A DNA stretch of 64,000 nucleotides from Viridothelium virens (lineage: Eukaryota > Ascomycota > Dothideomycetes > Trypetheliales > Trypetheliaceae). Position numbers and translations under genes: made by a program. The notes below the pieces were generated by a model. It was not told the DNA's origin and ran no database searches. It saw nothing but the letters and a program-made list of their open reading frames with translations. Positions 21,618 to 32,069 of the stretch are shown here, piece after piece (position 1 is the stretch's first letter; the number at the start of each line of letters is the position of its first letter). The stretch is from assembly GCA_010094025.1 (NCBI GenBank), contig ML991771.1:963590-1027589 (forward strand), read 5' to 3'.

Positions 21618-22580
21618 TCATTTCGTCAAGACTCCCAGAATATGAGGTAGCACCTTATATACTGGCTCGTCAGGCGGCTGTGCTAGGTCGACGCTAGACC
21701 ACGGTCCTGCTTCCTTCAAGTGCGTTGCGGTGTCGTTGCATAATCTACACGAACCCAAGAAGAAGGCCCAGAAGAAGTTGGTGTAGCCTGCCACACGTCA
21801 GTCTTGCAACAGATATACAGTGAAACACGTACGCTGGTACCAGCCAAGCAACATTCTACCTCTCTTGACCTTGACATGCTCGTAAACGTACCACCGACCA
21901 CCTGGCTTAAGCAGTTTGTACAGAGCCTTGATATTTTTCTCTTGATCAGGTATGCTGCATAAGCACAATATCGAAACAATGCAATCAATACTACCGGGTT
22001 CAATGGTCGTCGCGCTTCCGGTCGCATCCGGGTCGTCAAGCTGCTCGATGCCCACAGGTATGGCCTCGTACATGTCTTCCATGCCAAGCTCTTTCGTACG
22101 CTGTCGAAGAGCCTTCACCGATTGAGCGTGCGGTTCCACGCCATAGATCTTGCTGATACCGCGAGCTGCCACTCTTCTTCGCGTCGTGAGATCATCGGTG
22201 TTCTCAGCCTCGGCACCGGCATATTGCCCAGTGGTATTAATCTTCAAGAACACATCTGCCCACATGCCTGTGCCCGCTCCAACTTCCAAGATTCGCCCCG
22301 ATACAGGCTTGCTCACGACTTGATTCGACACCTCAGCATTTCGCACTCTGCCTTCAAGCAAGGGTATCACACGCACTTCGGCGTTTGACTTGACTTGCGG
22401 TCCCACGATCGCCCAGAGGTTGCCAAAGAGCGCATCACGAAAGCCATCGAGGCAGAATAAGGTCTGCCATCGACCTTCAGAAATAAGGGTGCGAATTGTG
22501 TAGGGAATCCGCCTGGCGGATATGCTCATGAATAGCCACGGAAAGGTGAGATGCTGGAAAACGTCCTTGAGCGTTTCCAT
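21618..22580 (-). CDS. Class I SAM-dependent methyltransferase, METTL7-like
   Basis: Exon 1 is 21833-22580, the intron 21788-21832 (45 nt, the shortest in the window), and exon 2 is 21618-21787; total 305 aa. The SAM-binding motif I is ILEVGAGTGMW. Later motifs are IYGVEPH (acidic loop), IDCIVSILCLCSIP (motif II region) and LLKPGGRWYVYEHV. The splice join restores RYTNFFWAFFLG followed by CRLCNDTATHLKEAGPW and VDLAQPP, a signature of fungal METTL7/UbiE-like methyltransferases. The N-terminal 40 residues are hydrophobic (FPWLFMSIS), hinting at membrane association as in METTL7 proteins. The substrate is unknown. The 5' neighbour region is gene-poor. Confidence 0.88.
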
Positions 22581-23616
22581 GATTTCAATATTATTATATA
22601 TGGATCACGGTGTCCGCGACCGAATGTCCATACAATGGCTCGATGATTAACCAGCGACAGCTTCTTAGATTCCCCTACTCAGCGGGTGGTCTCTCAGAAG
22701 TGCTTGATGCAATAAAACTAGATGACTTTATAAAGTGCATGTGGCGGATACACAATCTCGTAGATTGGAGAATGCATATATTCTCAGAGTCGCATTAGAA
22801 TAAATTGAAGAATATATATTGCACAGTTTTGTTTGAAAGCCTACCTAAAGTTAGATACATACCATTTGTCAGCTCCTCCTTTTTGATTAGTTGCAGCCGT
22901 CGGTGTTTGTCTGCTCCGACTGGCTCGTCCCTCTCATTCGCCCTGAATAGAACTCCTCTTCTCACCCTTCCATCTCTTCTTTGTTGTATGTATTCGTCTG
23001 TCCACGCACCGCTCAACGCCCCCTCACGTTTCTCCGGTCTACACACAAAGTATTGCCAGCACATCACTCCCTGGTGTTCAATGTCGCTTTTCCAGCCTCT
23101 TCCCCCGCCCGGCGCCTTGTCCAAGCCGTTTACGCTCATCTCGCCCTGGATACTGGTCGGAATGCCGTCGAGCGAGATGCACACCTCTTTTAGCCTTACG
23201 CACTGATGCTATTGCTCCTAGGTATCTACGGTAAAGGTGTCGCTATATTTGGGTTGAGTCCCTCATCTCTCTGGCCAGGAAACAGTGACATCGTCGCCGC
23301 TACTGCCTAGTCTGCTTTCCATATGGCATAGGTCTTGTTACTCACACAAGACACCTACATGTTGTTCTTGCCGCATGCATGTGATGCTGATGAGCCTCTC
23401 TCCTCAGTTGCAGTCTGCAATGCTTGACGTTTTGCGAGCTCGATCCTTCATTCACGACACCACACTTGAAGCTAATGTACCTCTCTCGGCCATGCCGAAC
23501 AGCTGTTCTGCCTTTTCATGCGTCGGCGCAATTGACCTGACTAGGTGCACGCAAGCAACTCATCGTGTGTCAAATATTCATTTGGCGAGATAGTATAAAG
23601 AATTAGCTTGTCTTCT
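22581..23616. other. Intergenic region
   Basis: The promoter side of the methyltransferase, followed by about 1 kb with overlapping open frames on both strands (22795-23206). Neither strand resembles a known protein and neither shows coding-type splice structure. I see no supportable gene. Confidence 0.5.
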
Positions 23617-23997
23617 CAGTTGGGCATTGCGGTAAACACTATCCCGCTCGTCCGTAGATGACTCTACAATGGAGCAAATGGACAGTGGTTCATGGTAGTG
23701 GACAATGTCGATGACGACATTACCATCGAGCTTCAGCACGACGGGAAGGGCAAATCGATGGCGTCATTGTTATCATGGAGCGAACATGGAGCAGTCCTCG
23801 TCGCCTGGCGGAATCCCAACATTGCACGGAGACTCGGCGGTCGTGAACAGGATATCATTGAGATCGGTACATTGCGTGAGTGCGAGGCTGTTACGCCTGC
23901 GAAGAACAACCCGAGAGATATCCCGCAAGAAGGCGCGGTACACCTTGGCAAGGCTTTCGACTGCATTCCACTTGCCATTATCCAAGCAGTGGCTTAG
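23617..23997 (+). pseudogene. NB-ARC (STAND NTPase) remnant
   Basis: The frame reads NTIPLVRR, then an in-frame TGA at 23659 where the family has Trp, then LYNGANGQWFMVVDNVDD. That last stretch is a Walker-B/kinase-2 motif of fungal NB-ARC proteins. HGAVLVAWRN follows (RNBS-B-like, usually TTRN), then IIEIGTL and FDCIPLAIIQAVA, the GLPLA-type motif. The frame then stops at 23997. No Walker A, no N-terminal effector and no C-terminal repeats (TPR, ankyrin or WD) are recognisable nearby, so this is a fragment of a larger STAND gene. Such genes act in fungal self/non-self recognition, turn over rapidly and often decay. The single TGG-to-TGA change could reflect C-to-T mutation, but one site proves nothing. 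Confidence 0.75.
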
Positions 23998-24663
23998 ATT
24001 ATTACTTCTAGCGGAGTTTAACGCTGACCTGCTAAGGTAACAAACATCGTCGTTTTCGCCTAAGGAAATAGGATCCACTAGAGACATCTCTCGTAGCTCC
24101 GTCCTGTTCACCTAGTAAGGATTTCTTCAATCTTGACATATTTCCATCGACCTAACAATCTATCGTTTTCGTCTTCCCAGCGTCTTTGCTTGTTTTCCTG
24201 TCGTTATTTGTGGAATTCCTTATCGATATCGCGCAAGGAGAGCCTGTAATTACGCAATACGCCAACCAGATCTTTGATCGCGTATACTTTCCATAGCTAG
24301 GTGCGCCTCAAGCGTGACAGCTGCACTTTTCGGAAAGGTATCATGAAGATCTAGAGTTGCGTGCTCTTATGTCGCAATGCGGAACCAGACCTCGATTAAG
24401 TGTTACAAGACAATTCGGGCGAAAATCCACCGCGGAGTTCTTTCGTCAACCATGGTTAGATCTGGAACACAACCACATCTAAGATCTAATCGGAAAGCAA
24501 ATATGGGCGTTGACTAGACACTTCTGGCGCGGAAATTTGCTTTTGAGGGGATGTCTTGGGGATTAATATAAATGTGCCTAAAGACGCAGGCGTCTGGAGC
24601 CATCAGAGATTGACCCTATTGAGCAATCAAAATCCTTCTCTTCTCAAAGCATATCCTGTCCCA
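23998..24663. other. Intergenic region / promoter of MFS permease
   Basis: About 670 bp between the NB-ARC remnant and the MFS start. No further NB-ARC motifs are recognisable here in any frame. It presumably contains the permease promoter. The open frame extends upstream of ATG 24664 to about 24556, but with no ATG. Confidence 0.5.
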
Positions 24664-26760
24664 ATGCGTCAATCACTTGAACAGATATCCGACCCATCAC
24701 AGGGCTATATCTCCCAGGAAGGCAAAGAAGTAGGGTGGGCCTCTTTTGCAAGTATCGATGAGAAACTACCCTTGCCGACTGGCAGAACTTTTCAGCCCTC
24801 AGGATTGGACGAAGACTTCTATCGTCCCGTTGAGAGCTATGAGGGTATTCACAGATACGATCCCAAATTCAATTGGGAACCAACGGAGGAGCGAAAGATT
24901 GTTCGCAAAGTACTTATTGAAGAAAGGCATATACGAAAGTGTCACTGTATACTGACCCACACCTTAGATTGACAAACGGATCTGTTCCTTTGTGTGTTTG
25001 ATGTTCTTTGCTCTCCAACTTGATAGAGGCAACATAAGCCAGGCTTTATCCGACAATATGTTGAACAATTTGCGCATGAGCACCAACGATTACAATTACG
25101 GCCAAACGATTTTTTATGCAAGCTTCTTAGCCGCTGAGCTACCATCTCAGATGATTTCGAAACGGCTTGGACCAGATCGTTGGATCCCCGTTCAGATGGT
25201 CTCATGGAGTCTTGTTGCTTCCATGCAAGCCTTCTTGAATGGACGAAGTTCGTTCCTCGTTTGTCGTGCTCTGCTGGGGCTCATTGAGGGAGGTTTTATT
25301 CCGGACTGCATCCTCTACCTGAGTTACTTCTACAAAAGCAATGAGCTACCAGCCAGGCTGTCATGGTTTTGGGTGGCTTATCAATCTACTCAAATTGTCT
25401 CTGCATTCTTAGCTTATGGGATCCTCCGACTTCGAGGTCATAACGGTCTAGCTGGCTGGTTGGTTTTCACTTGAAGACATCATTGCGATTGATGCTAAGC
25501 GTATTGCAGGCAATGGCTTTTTGCTCTTGAAGGTCTAATCACGGGCATCATTGGTATTGTCTCATACTTTTACCTACCCCCAAGTCCGACTCAGACAAAG
25601 AGCTGGGCCCGTGGAAATGACGGTTGGTTTAATGAGCACGAAGAGAAGATCATGGTAAATCGAATTATCCGCGACGATCCCTCTAAGGGCGACATGCATA
25701 ATAGACAGGCCCTCAGTCTGGGAATGCTTTGGGAATGCCTGTGTGACTGGCACATGTGGCCTATCTACGCGATTGGCCTATGCTGGCAGATACCGGTCGT
25801 AAGTTCCCATCATTCGATCGTTAATCAGGCTCTCGCATTGATGATAGTGCAACAGTATCCAGTTACTCAATACCTTACACTGAACTTGAAAGCACTTGGT
25901 TTTGGAACCTTTGATACGAATCTATTGACAATTCCAGCGTAAGTCGAATCTCTTGAATCACGGTTTAACGGAACTAGACTAAAGTGGGGACAGTTATGTG
26001 CTCTTCATCATTCAATTACTCTTTTGGACCTGGTTGTCTGAAAAAGTCGACCAGCGACTTCTCCTGGGCATTGCATCCCAGGTCTGGCCATTAATCATGC
26101 TTATTCCATTAGAAGTCCTTCCTGCCCATGCATCTCATTGGAGTAAATGGGCACTAAGCTCGCTAATTGTTGGCTCGCCCTATCTGCACGCAGTTCAAGT
26201 TGCAATCACAAGCCGGAACGCTGGAAGCGTAAGGACAAGAACAGTAGCAAGCGCACTCTACAACATGTTCGTCCAGGCTAGCTCGATCATTGCTTCAAAC
26301 GTGAGTATCCATGCCCGATGCAATTGGCAAACTTATGATGGTGATGCTCACTCTTATTGTAGATCTATCGCGACGATGATAAGCCCCTGTACCGCAGGTT
26401 AGTCTCTAGCACTGCCCTGTAGCTCATGTGTCTAATTTTTACTCATAGAGGCAACAAAGCTCTCATTGGTGTCTGCATATTCAACATTTTTCTATATATT
26501 GCGGCAAACTATTTCTACATATATATGAACAAGTGAGTGCATTCTTCGGACTTGTCAACAAGTCGTCTCGGAATATTGTAGCTGACGTCTGATTTTGCCA
26601 AAGACGCCGCGACGCAATTTGGAATGGAAAGACGCAGAAGGAGAAGGAGGATTATCTAGCGATGACAGAAGATAAGGGCAACAAGAGGTACTTCGATCTA
26701 TCGGTACCACCTTCATAAATGCTAAACTTTGATAGGCTCGACTTTCGCTTCGCTCATTGA
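24664..26760 (+). CDS. MFS permease, anion:cation symporter family (Dal5/allantoate-like)
   Basis: Nine exons: 24664-24909, 24968-25458, 25510-25798, 25856-25938, 25994-26300, 26363-26397, 26449-26532, 26604-26687 and 26736-26760; total 547 aa. The hydrophilic N-terminus ends DPKFNWEPTEERKIVRK, then IDKRIC. ACS-family signatures are LQLDRGNISQALSDNML, YGQTIFYASFLAAELPSQ, LGPDRWIPVQM and LGLIEGGFIPD. Later are FGTFDTNLLTIPAYVLF, IYRDDDKPLYRRGNKALIG and the conserved tail RLDFRFAH. About twelve membrane segments are expected. All eight introns are GT-AG. The third (57 nt) is frame-neutral and stop-free, so its splicing rests on homology. Family members import allantoate, nicotinate, pantothenate or similar anions; the substrate here is unknown. 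Confidence 0.92.
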
Positions 26761-27407
26761 AGGCTGACTGTCGCAGACGAGTGACGTGGTGGGAATATAG
26801 ATTTGAAAGGGAAAATTAAGGATCAAGAGGAAACGTTAAATCAGGTGTCACAGAAATAATCGGGAGTCTTGTGCTTCAGTGTGGTTTATACAATGAGAAG
26901 CTCAGCGAATATTGAGATCGTGCGATTGACTGACATCTGCTTGTTCCATAATTCGCGAGTAGAGTATTGAACAATCTCTTATCACTCCTCAGAAGCAGAA
27001 CAAGATCTGGAGAAACTTTTGGAGATAGAGTCTCTCCTAAACAAAGCTTGCTTGATGCCCTTAAATGGGCAGACCTTGGATTTATCGATGATCCAGACTA
27101 ATTGCCCGATTCAAGGATGACTGAATATAGTACCAAATCTTGCAGCCTGGCTTCTTCCAACCACCATAAGATGAACGAGGGGGTTCTCAACTCATACTCC
27201 TTTCTAACGCGAAAAGACCTACTATTTTTGGCAGAGGAACAAGAATTAAACTCTTTCATCGGGCCATCCTATGTATATGATGTTCTGAGTACATCCAGAC
27301 CACTGAGAGTTACAATTTGTACTTCGCTTGCGAAGAAATAAGATATCTACTCTGTCAGAAGATCTCCAGAGCCGGAGTTGACAAATTGTGCAAGCTGCTG
27401 CCCCATC
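26761..27407. other. Intergenic region
   Basis: About 650 bp between the permease stop and the MFS 3' fragment on the other strand. Only short frames (for example near 27102-27341) occur, with no recognisable similarity. It presumably contains 3' UTR sequence. Confidence 0.5.
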
Positions 27408-27910
27408 TCAAAGTTTGCGTTCTACAAGAAACAAGCATATCGCTAGAGCAGCTGTAGCAAAGGCAAGAGAAAGTGCTAACATCATGAGTCTATGTCTATC
27501 GTTCAGATGAAGAGTTTACTTACCGTGGGAATACTCTAAACTCATGATGTAAGCATGGACAGTGAGCTCATGTAGCCTCCCTTTGAGTGCCATGACATAA
27601 GAGATATCGGATATCGTCCGATCGATGATCTAAACAAATCAGTCAAGAGCCATCCGAGGACTTCATGAGTAAAAGCAAAGTATGCGGTGGCAAACTTACC
27701 TTCTGGGCTCCCTCAACACCTTTCAAAGAACTGTGAAGCAGTTTCCGCAGTGTAGCAGTCAAAACCACGCTCGAGGTTGAAACGCCAACTGTGAACCCAA
27801 TACTGCCACTTAAGAGAAGCCCTGCAATTGCAATAGCATGGTAGCGAGTCTCAAGACCCGCGTTAAGGCTAATAAACAATGAGCCCTCTGCAAGACCCAT
27901 GCCAAATCCC
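27408..27910 (-). pseudogene. 5'-truncated MFS drug-transporter gene (C-terminal part only)
   Basis: Three exon segments can be joined: 27700-27910, 27524-27629 and 27408-27475, with clean GT-AG introns at 27630-27699 and 27476-27523. They encode the last part of an MFS drug:H+ antiporter: GFGMGLAEGSLFISLNAGL, LLLSGSIGFTVGVSTSS, IIDRTISDISYVMALKGRL, MSLEYSHALSLAFATAALA and the end LVERKL. Upstream on the minus strand, beyond an acceptor at 27911-27913, no further MFS sequence is recognisable, so about two thirds of the gene is missing. The remaining exons have no stops or frameshifts, implying recent truncation, or a 5' part displaced by an insertion or rearrangement. A short protein starting at ATG 27900 is possible but could not transport alone. 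Confidence 0.7.
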
Positions 27911-29439
27911 CTGTGATTTTATCAGGCTGTCAATACATCTCGAGGTAGCGGCAGCGCTCATCTGAAAAGAGTAATGGCTGTTCACAAATCACACGGCTAC
28001 ACGTATAAATAGACTGAGGAAGATGACCTCAGATTCTCCAGTGAAGCTATAAACCGCCCGCGGTCGGCAAGTCGTTGATTATTATTGGCCGCTCGCCACC
28101 ATGGAAAATGTCGAACTTTGCCAGGAGTAAAGCCTCCATTTTAACCCTATCCAGATCTTTGCTTTCTTTCCCTCCTATCTAGCGCTGAGCCATCCACTCG
28201 CCATCTCAGTGCATAGCTGGATGTGGGTTGAAATCGGCTTTTCTGTCTCTGCTGTCTGTTGGAATGTGTGCGGCTCTTGGTCTCTATTGAGTAGCTATAT
28301 CCAAGATTTCTACTTCGACAGTTCTCTGCCTCTCGTTTCGCTTGTTCAGGGCAAGTATGCCTCGAATCAGCACCTGCGGTCGTCCACTTCTGCAAAGATC
28401 GTTCAGGCCCCGGCCCTCCGCACATTGTGACCGCAAGGACGGGATTAGCCGCACATTTCACACACCTCACTCCGTCTGTAGTAGTCATGGATCTATACAT
28501 CGATAATGACGAAGCAGATACCTCAAAAACAAAGCTAGAAGTGAAGGCTGCCTTGCAAATATTCGAGGATACTAAACATATATCCCGGCATTCTGGCCGA
28601 TTCTTGCGCTCTTTATGTTAGATTTTACAGAGGCAAGACGTCCACTTCGTCGATTCATCAAACTGAATAATGGACCCCATCTAAAGCCATAGCCATAAGA
28701 CTACTCCTAATGGCTCTTCTAACACTTTTAACGACGATCGGATACAGTCCATACAGCTTGGACTGGAAGCGAATGACCTAGGCTTTACTTTCGACACATC
28801 ACACGATGAGTCCTGGCAGATAGCAACTCGAAACGAATAGCGTCTTGATTTATTAGAGTAGGCTAACTTGTTGTCAGCCTTCGGCTCGCGACCACTGTAA
28901 CGAAAAGTGCAAAAATATCGATATTAAACGTTGTCCAGCGCTTTCGAAAGGGTATTCGGGCACCACTCGAAGCGAATTGTTCCTGGGAGATTTCTTTTAT
29001 TGAAGATGTTCCCCAGCGCAATTTTCAGTTGTGCAGAAAGACCGTAGAATCATGGTTGAGGACCAGCGACTCTGCAGATAACAAAGTTTCCCAGGTTCAG
29101 AACGTGTGAGGCAATCCGCTCCAGAATAATGGGAGGCGAAGATCATGAATGGCAGCGAGCAAGGGCGCGCGCAGCTAAGGCCAGTCCTGAGCAACGAGAA
29201 GAATGCTTGAGCAAAGGGCGTCCAGCGTTAAATGTCCCTAAGGAACTTGATCAGCCACGGCGTTGTGCTTCATTACCAGTCGCAAACAATACTATGCGCG
29301 ATTTGGATGTCATATGGACTTGCAATCTCCGCGACGATAGAAGAGTCAGACACTAAAGTTGAGCGGACGTATTGGAGATCAGATTTGGACGTGGTCGCAG
29401 CGACTTTATTATTCTCTAGATGTAGCAAATATGCGCTAT
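27911..29439. other. Gene-poor region with possible gene debris
   Basis: About 1.5 kb. It contains a doubtful transcription-factor-like fragment at 28484-28621 and otherwise only short frames on both strands. It lies downstream of the carboxypeptidase stop (29440) and upstream of the truncated MFS gene. No transposon ends or long repeats were noticed. Confidence 0.5.
28484..28621 (+). pseudogene. Possible fragment of a fungal-specific transcription factor domain
   Basis: The frame VVMDLYIDNDEADTSKTK followed by ALQIFEDTKHISRHSGRFL resembles the C-terminal end of the fungal_trans domain in some Zn2Cys6 regulators (a helix with MDLY, an acidic loop, then a helical ..A..L). It ends in a stop soon after, and no zinc cluster or other part of such a gene is visible. 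The resemblance is weak and could be chance. Confidence 0.25.
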
Positions 29440-31215
29440 CTAGATGCTGAGTGATTCAGCCAAATAGTCAGACCCTACCCCTCCTCCAAGACCTTGATAC
29501 TTCTTTGGTCCACCCATGACTTTTGGCCCCTTACCGGCCTGTCGTTGGCGGGGAAGAGGTAGCAACCCGCTTCCGCCATCCACTCTCACCGGTGCAGTGC
29601 CGTTACCGAGCGCATCAATGGGCTGAGCTACGTCCGGCTGTGTGGAAAATGGGGAGACTTCATCCAGACTACTGATCCTGCCAAGTAATAGTTCTAGATG
29701 GCGATATGCAGAGCTAGGCTGGAATTCTGGAACCTCATGACCGCTAAGGTCAATGCTGACAAAGGTCAGACCACGCTCAGTACGGAAGCTCCCATAGACA
29801 CCGGCACCAGCGGCAGAGCCCAGAACAGCGTCCTCATGGTAAGGAACGTAGAAAGGGAGCGTGGGTGGTTCCGAGAAGCCTTGAGCGCCATTCCAGGTCA
29901 AGTTTTGTAGAGTAAGTAGGCTACCGTTCATGATCAAGACCATGTCAAGCATACCATGGCCGACGATTGTGTTGTTCGTCTTCTCGGTGACACGAGCGAG
30001 AGGACCACCATTGATGCCCGATGGAGGGGAGTTGTCACGGCCATTGACAAAAACATTGCCGTCGGTGCAGATCATCCAATTAGTGTCAATTGGGGCATGA
30101 ATAGCTTGCTTGACGTCAGTACGATTGAAGTAGGGCTGAGAGAAGCCAACAGGGAGGTAGAAATCCGAGTATGGGAACCCCAGAACGTCCCATGGAATAG
30201 GACAAAGCTGGCCAACCTGGTAAATGTCGAAACACGGATTGAGCTCGAAGATGGCTGAAAAGATATCATCGAAGATGTCGCAACCGCTGGCTGGCTGATT
30301 ACTGCCTACTCGAGTGCCAGGAACTGGTGGAAGTGGGCCGGGGGGAGGGAATTGCAGACCATTGTTTAGGAAGGCATCATATCCGCATGCCTCACTAGCG
30401 TTGCGGATCTGAGCTTCAAAAGTGTCATTGAAAGGAAAGAGTTGCTTGTGATATTGCGTAAATGCGTATGCGGGGACTTGTTCGGTTATGCCGTCGTAGC
30501 CGATACTGGGATCGTAGACAATGATTCCATTCACGTTAAAGTACGTTGAATCATTCTGACTCAACATAGCATCTGCGATATAGGGAACATATTGGCCTGC
30601 ATAGCTTTCTCCCGTGACATAGACCTTTCTGTTTTGGAGCTGAAACAAGTTCATAAAATTTTTCCAGAAGGGTAGGAATTGGTTGGCAACGTCGACTTCA
30701 TTGGTAGCATTGGCGGTGCCTGGACTGTAACCAGTACCGACTGGCTGCTCAACCCAGACAACGTTTGTTAGATTTGTCCAAGAATAGGTGTTGGGAACAG
30801 GGAGATAAGTGCCTGGCTGCCAGATTGCTGGCCCATTTTCATGAAAGAAACCATCCAAGCTGGAACAACCCGGCCCGCCATTAAGCCAGAGGGTTATCTC
30901 GTCGGTGGCATTTGGGTTCGTGGACGGAACAAACCAGAAGAAGAGCTCTTTTCCAGTTTCATCAATAGGTAGTAGGCCTGCATATGATTCACCAATGTCA
31001 AAATTAACGTCCGGCAATCCAGACCCATTTACTGCATATTTAGCTGTCATATTATTCAAATATGGCGAGCTGGCTTGTCTGGGTAAATTGAAATGCTCCA
31101 TTCTCATCGGTTGTACTGATCGCTTGTCATACTTTTGCTTGGAGCGCAAAGCAGTCCGAGCATCAACACTGAGAATGGCAGCGCTCAAAGCTGCAGTCAG
31201 AGAAAGAAAGTGCAT
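29440..31215 (-). CDS. Secreted serine carboxypeptidase (peptidase family S10)
   Basis: Single exon, 591 aa. A signal peptide (MHFLSLTAALSAAILSVDA) is followed by a basic propeptide-like stretch. S10 hallmarks are LWLNGGPGCSSLDG, WVEQPVGTGYS, the nucleophile in VTGESYAGQYVPYIA (Ser204), catalytic Asp in GHGMLDMVL and His in DLSGHEVPEFQP. A second GESYAG-like string (IGESYAGLLP, residues 74-83) is the N-terminal structural motif, not a second active site. About a dozen NxS/T sequons fit a secreted glycoprotein. After the catalytic domain comes a 60-residue Gly/Pro-rich tail (GLGGGVGSDYLAES end). No Kex1-type membrane anchor is present, so it is extracellular or vacuolar. It removes C-terminal residues from peptides. 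Confidence 0.95.
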   Translation of the reverse strand: MHFLSLTAALSAAILSVDARTALRSKQKYDKRSVQPMRMEHFNLPRQASSPYLNNMTAKYAVNGSGLPDVNFDIGESYAGLLPIDETGKELFFWFVPSTNPNATDEITLWLNGGPGCSSLDGFFHENGPAIWQPGTYLPVPNTYSWTNLTNVVWVEQPVGTGYSPGTANATNEVDVANQFLPFWKNFMNLFQLQNRKVYVTGESYAGQYVPYIADAMLSQNDSTYFNVNGIIVYDPSIGYDGITEQVPAYAFTQYHKQLFPFNDTFEAQIRNASEACGYDAFLNNGLQFPPPGPLPPVPGTRVGSNQPASGCDIFDDIFSAIFELNPCFDIYQVGQLCPIPWDVLGFPYSDFYLPVGFSQPYFNRTDVKQAIHAPIDTNWMICTDGNVFVNGRDNSPPSGINGGPLARVTEKTNNTIVGHGMLDMVLIMNGSLLTLQNLTWNGAQGFSEPPTLPFYVPYHEDAVLGSAAGAGVYGSFRTERGLTFVSIDLSGHEVPEFQPSSAYRHLELLLGRISSLDEVSPFSTQPDVAQPIDALGNGTAPVRVDGGSGLLPLPRQRQAGKGPKVMGGPKKYQGLGGGVGSDYLAESLSI

Positions 31216-32069
31216 CTCGACTTTGGACAGACCGTCGGAAAAGAGAAATAGTGAATAAAAACTAGAGGTTTGAGGAGTAAGGAGACAGGTGCAGTCCTCT
31301 AGCCTACGAATGTCGGCTGGTGGTTAATATAAGCGTGCTTGTGGGAGATTGAAAATGACATAACGCAAGCAACGCGAGATACTGCGCCATGGCGGTTCAT
31401 GGGACCTACCAATCAACTTGAAATAGCAGGGCCTGTCGATTGCAGAAAGAGGCAGCTGCTAGGGTAGAACCTGGTCCGATGTCATGCAAGGTCCAGCATA
31501 AGAGCATTTAGTCACTGTGGCCAAGAAAGAAAACGAACAAGCAACGAAACATCCGACCTATCTTTGAGGGATCCGCAAAGTTGATAGCAGGATGCACGCG
31601 CTTCACAAAAATGGGATGGGGGCAGATTCACTCTATGGGCAATGAGATATCAGTACAGGGCCAGCCACCAAAGTTGGCATCGATCTGCTTCCAGTGGTTT
31701 CAGGGTCGAAGTCAGCCTGGGAAAGTGCTGCTCAGTGACTGGCACCTCTGCTCAAATGCCAAGGCGGTCCCATCTAGGGTTGTATTCTTTCTGGCAGTCG
31801 GATCTCATCAGCTAAGCTCAAGTAGGCATGTGGCAGGAGAGAGGCCAAGAGGTGCCTGGGCGTTGAGGAACCTGTCGATCGAAGAAAAATGAGGGACAGA
31901 CGGAAAGGTAGCATGGCACGTGAGCGAGTGGAGACGGAACGCTTATCGACAACAGGGATTACGTCATCGTTGTCGGCCCAAGCACTCCGATTGCTCCGAT
32001 AACTCACGCATTGAGAATTTTATGAGCATGGCCAGCAGTCAGTTTTGATGGAACACCCCTCTCATTACG
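31216..32069. other. Divergent promoter region
   Basis: This 854-bp spacer separates the carboxypeptidase (minus) from ESF2 (plus) and must hold both promoters. Open frames inside it (31581-31892 plus, 31774-32007 minus) look like chance. No motif is clear enough to name. Confidence 0.6.

Noticed and set aside
22795-23206. Overlapping 129- and 133-residue frames on opposite strands
   Set aside because: Neither has recognisable domains, and opposite-strand overlap in a composition-biased stretch is expected by chance.
29440-31215. A second serine-peptidase active site (GESYAG at residues 75-80)
   Set aside because: The catalytic Ser is in the later GESYAGQYVPY; the first copy is the N-terminal S10 structural motif.
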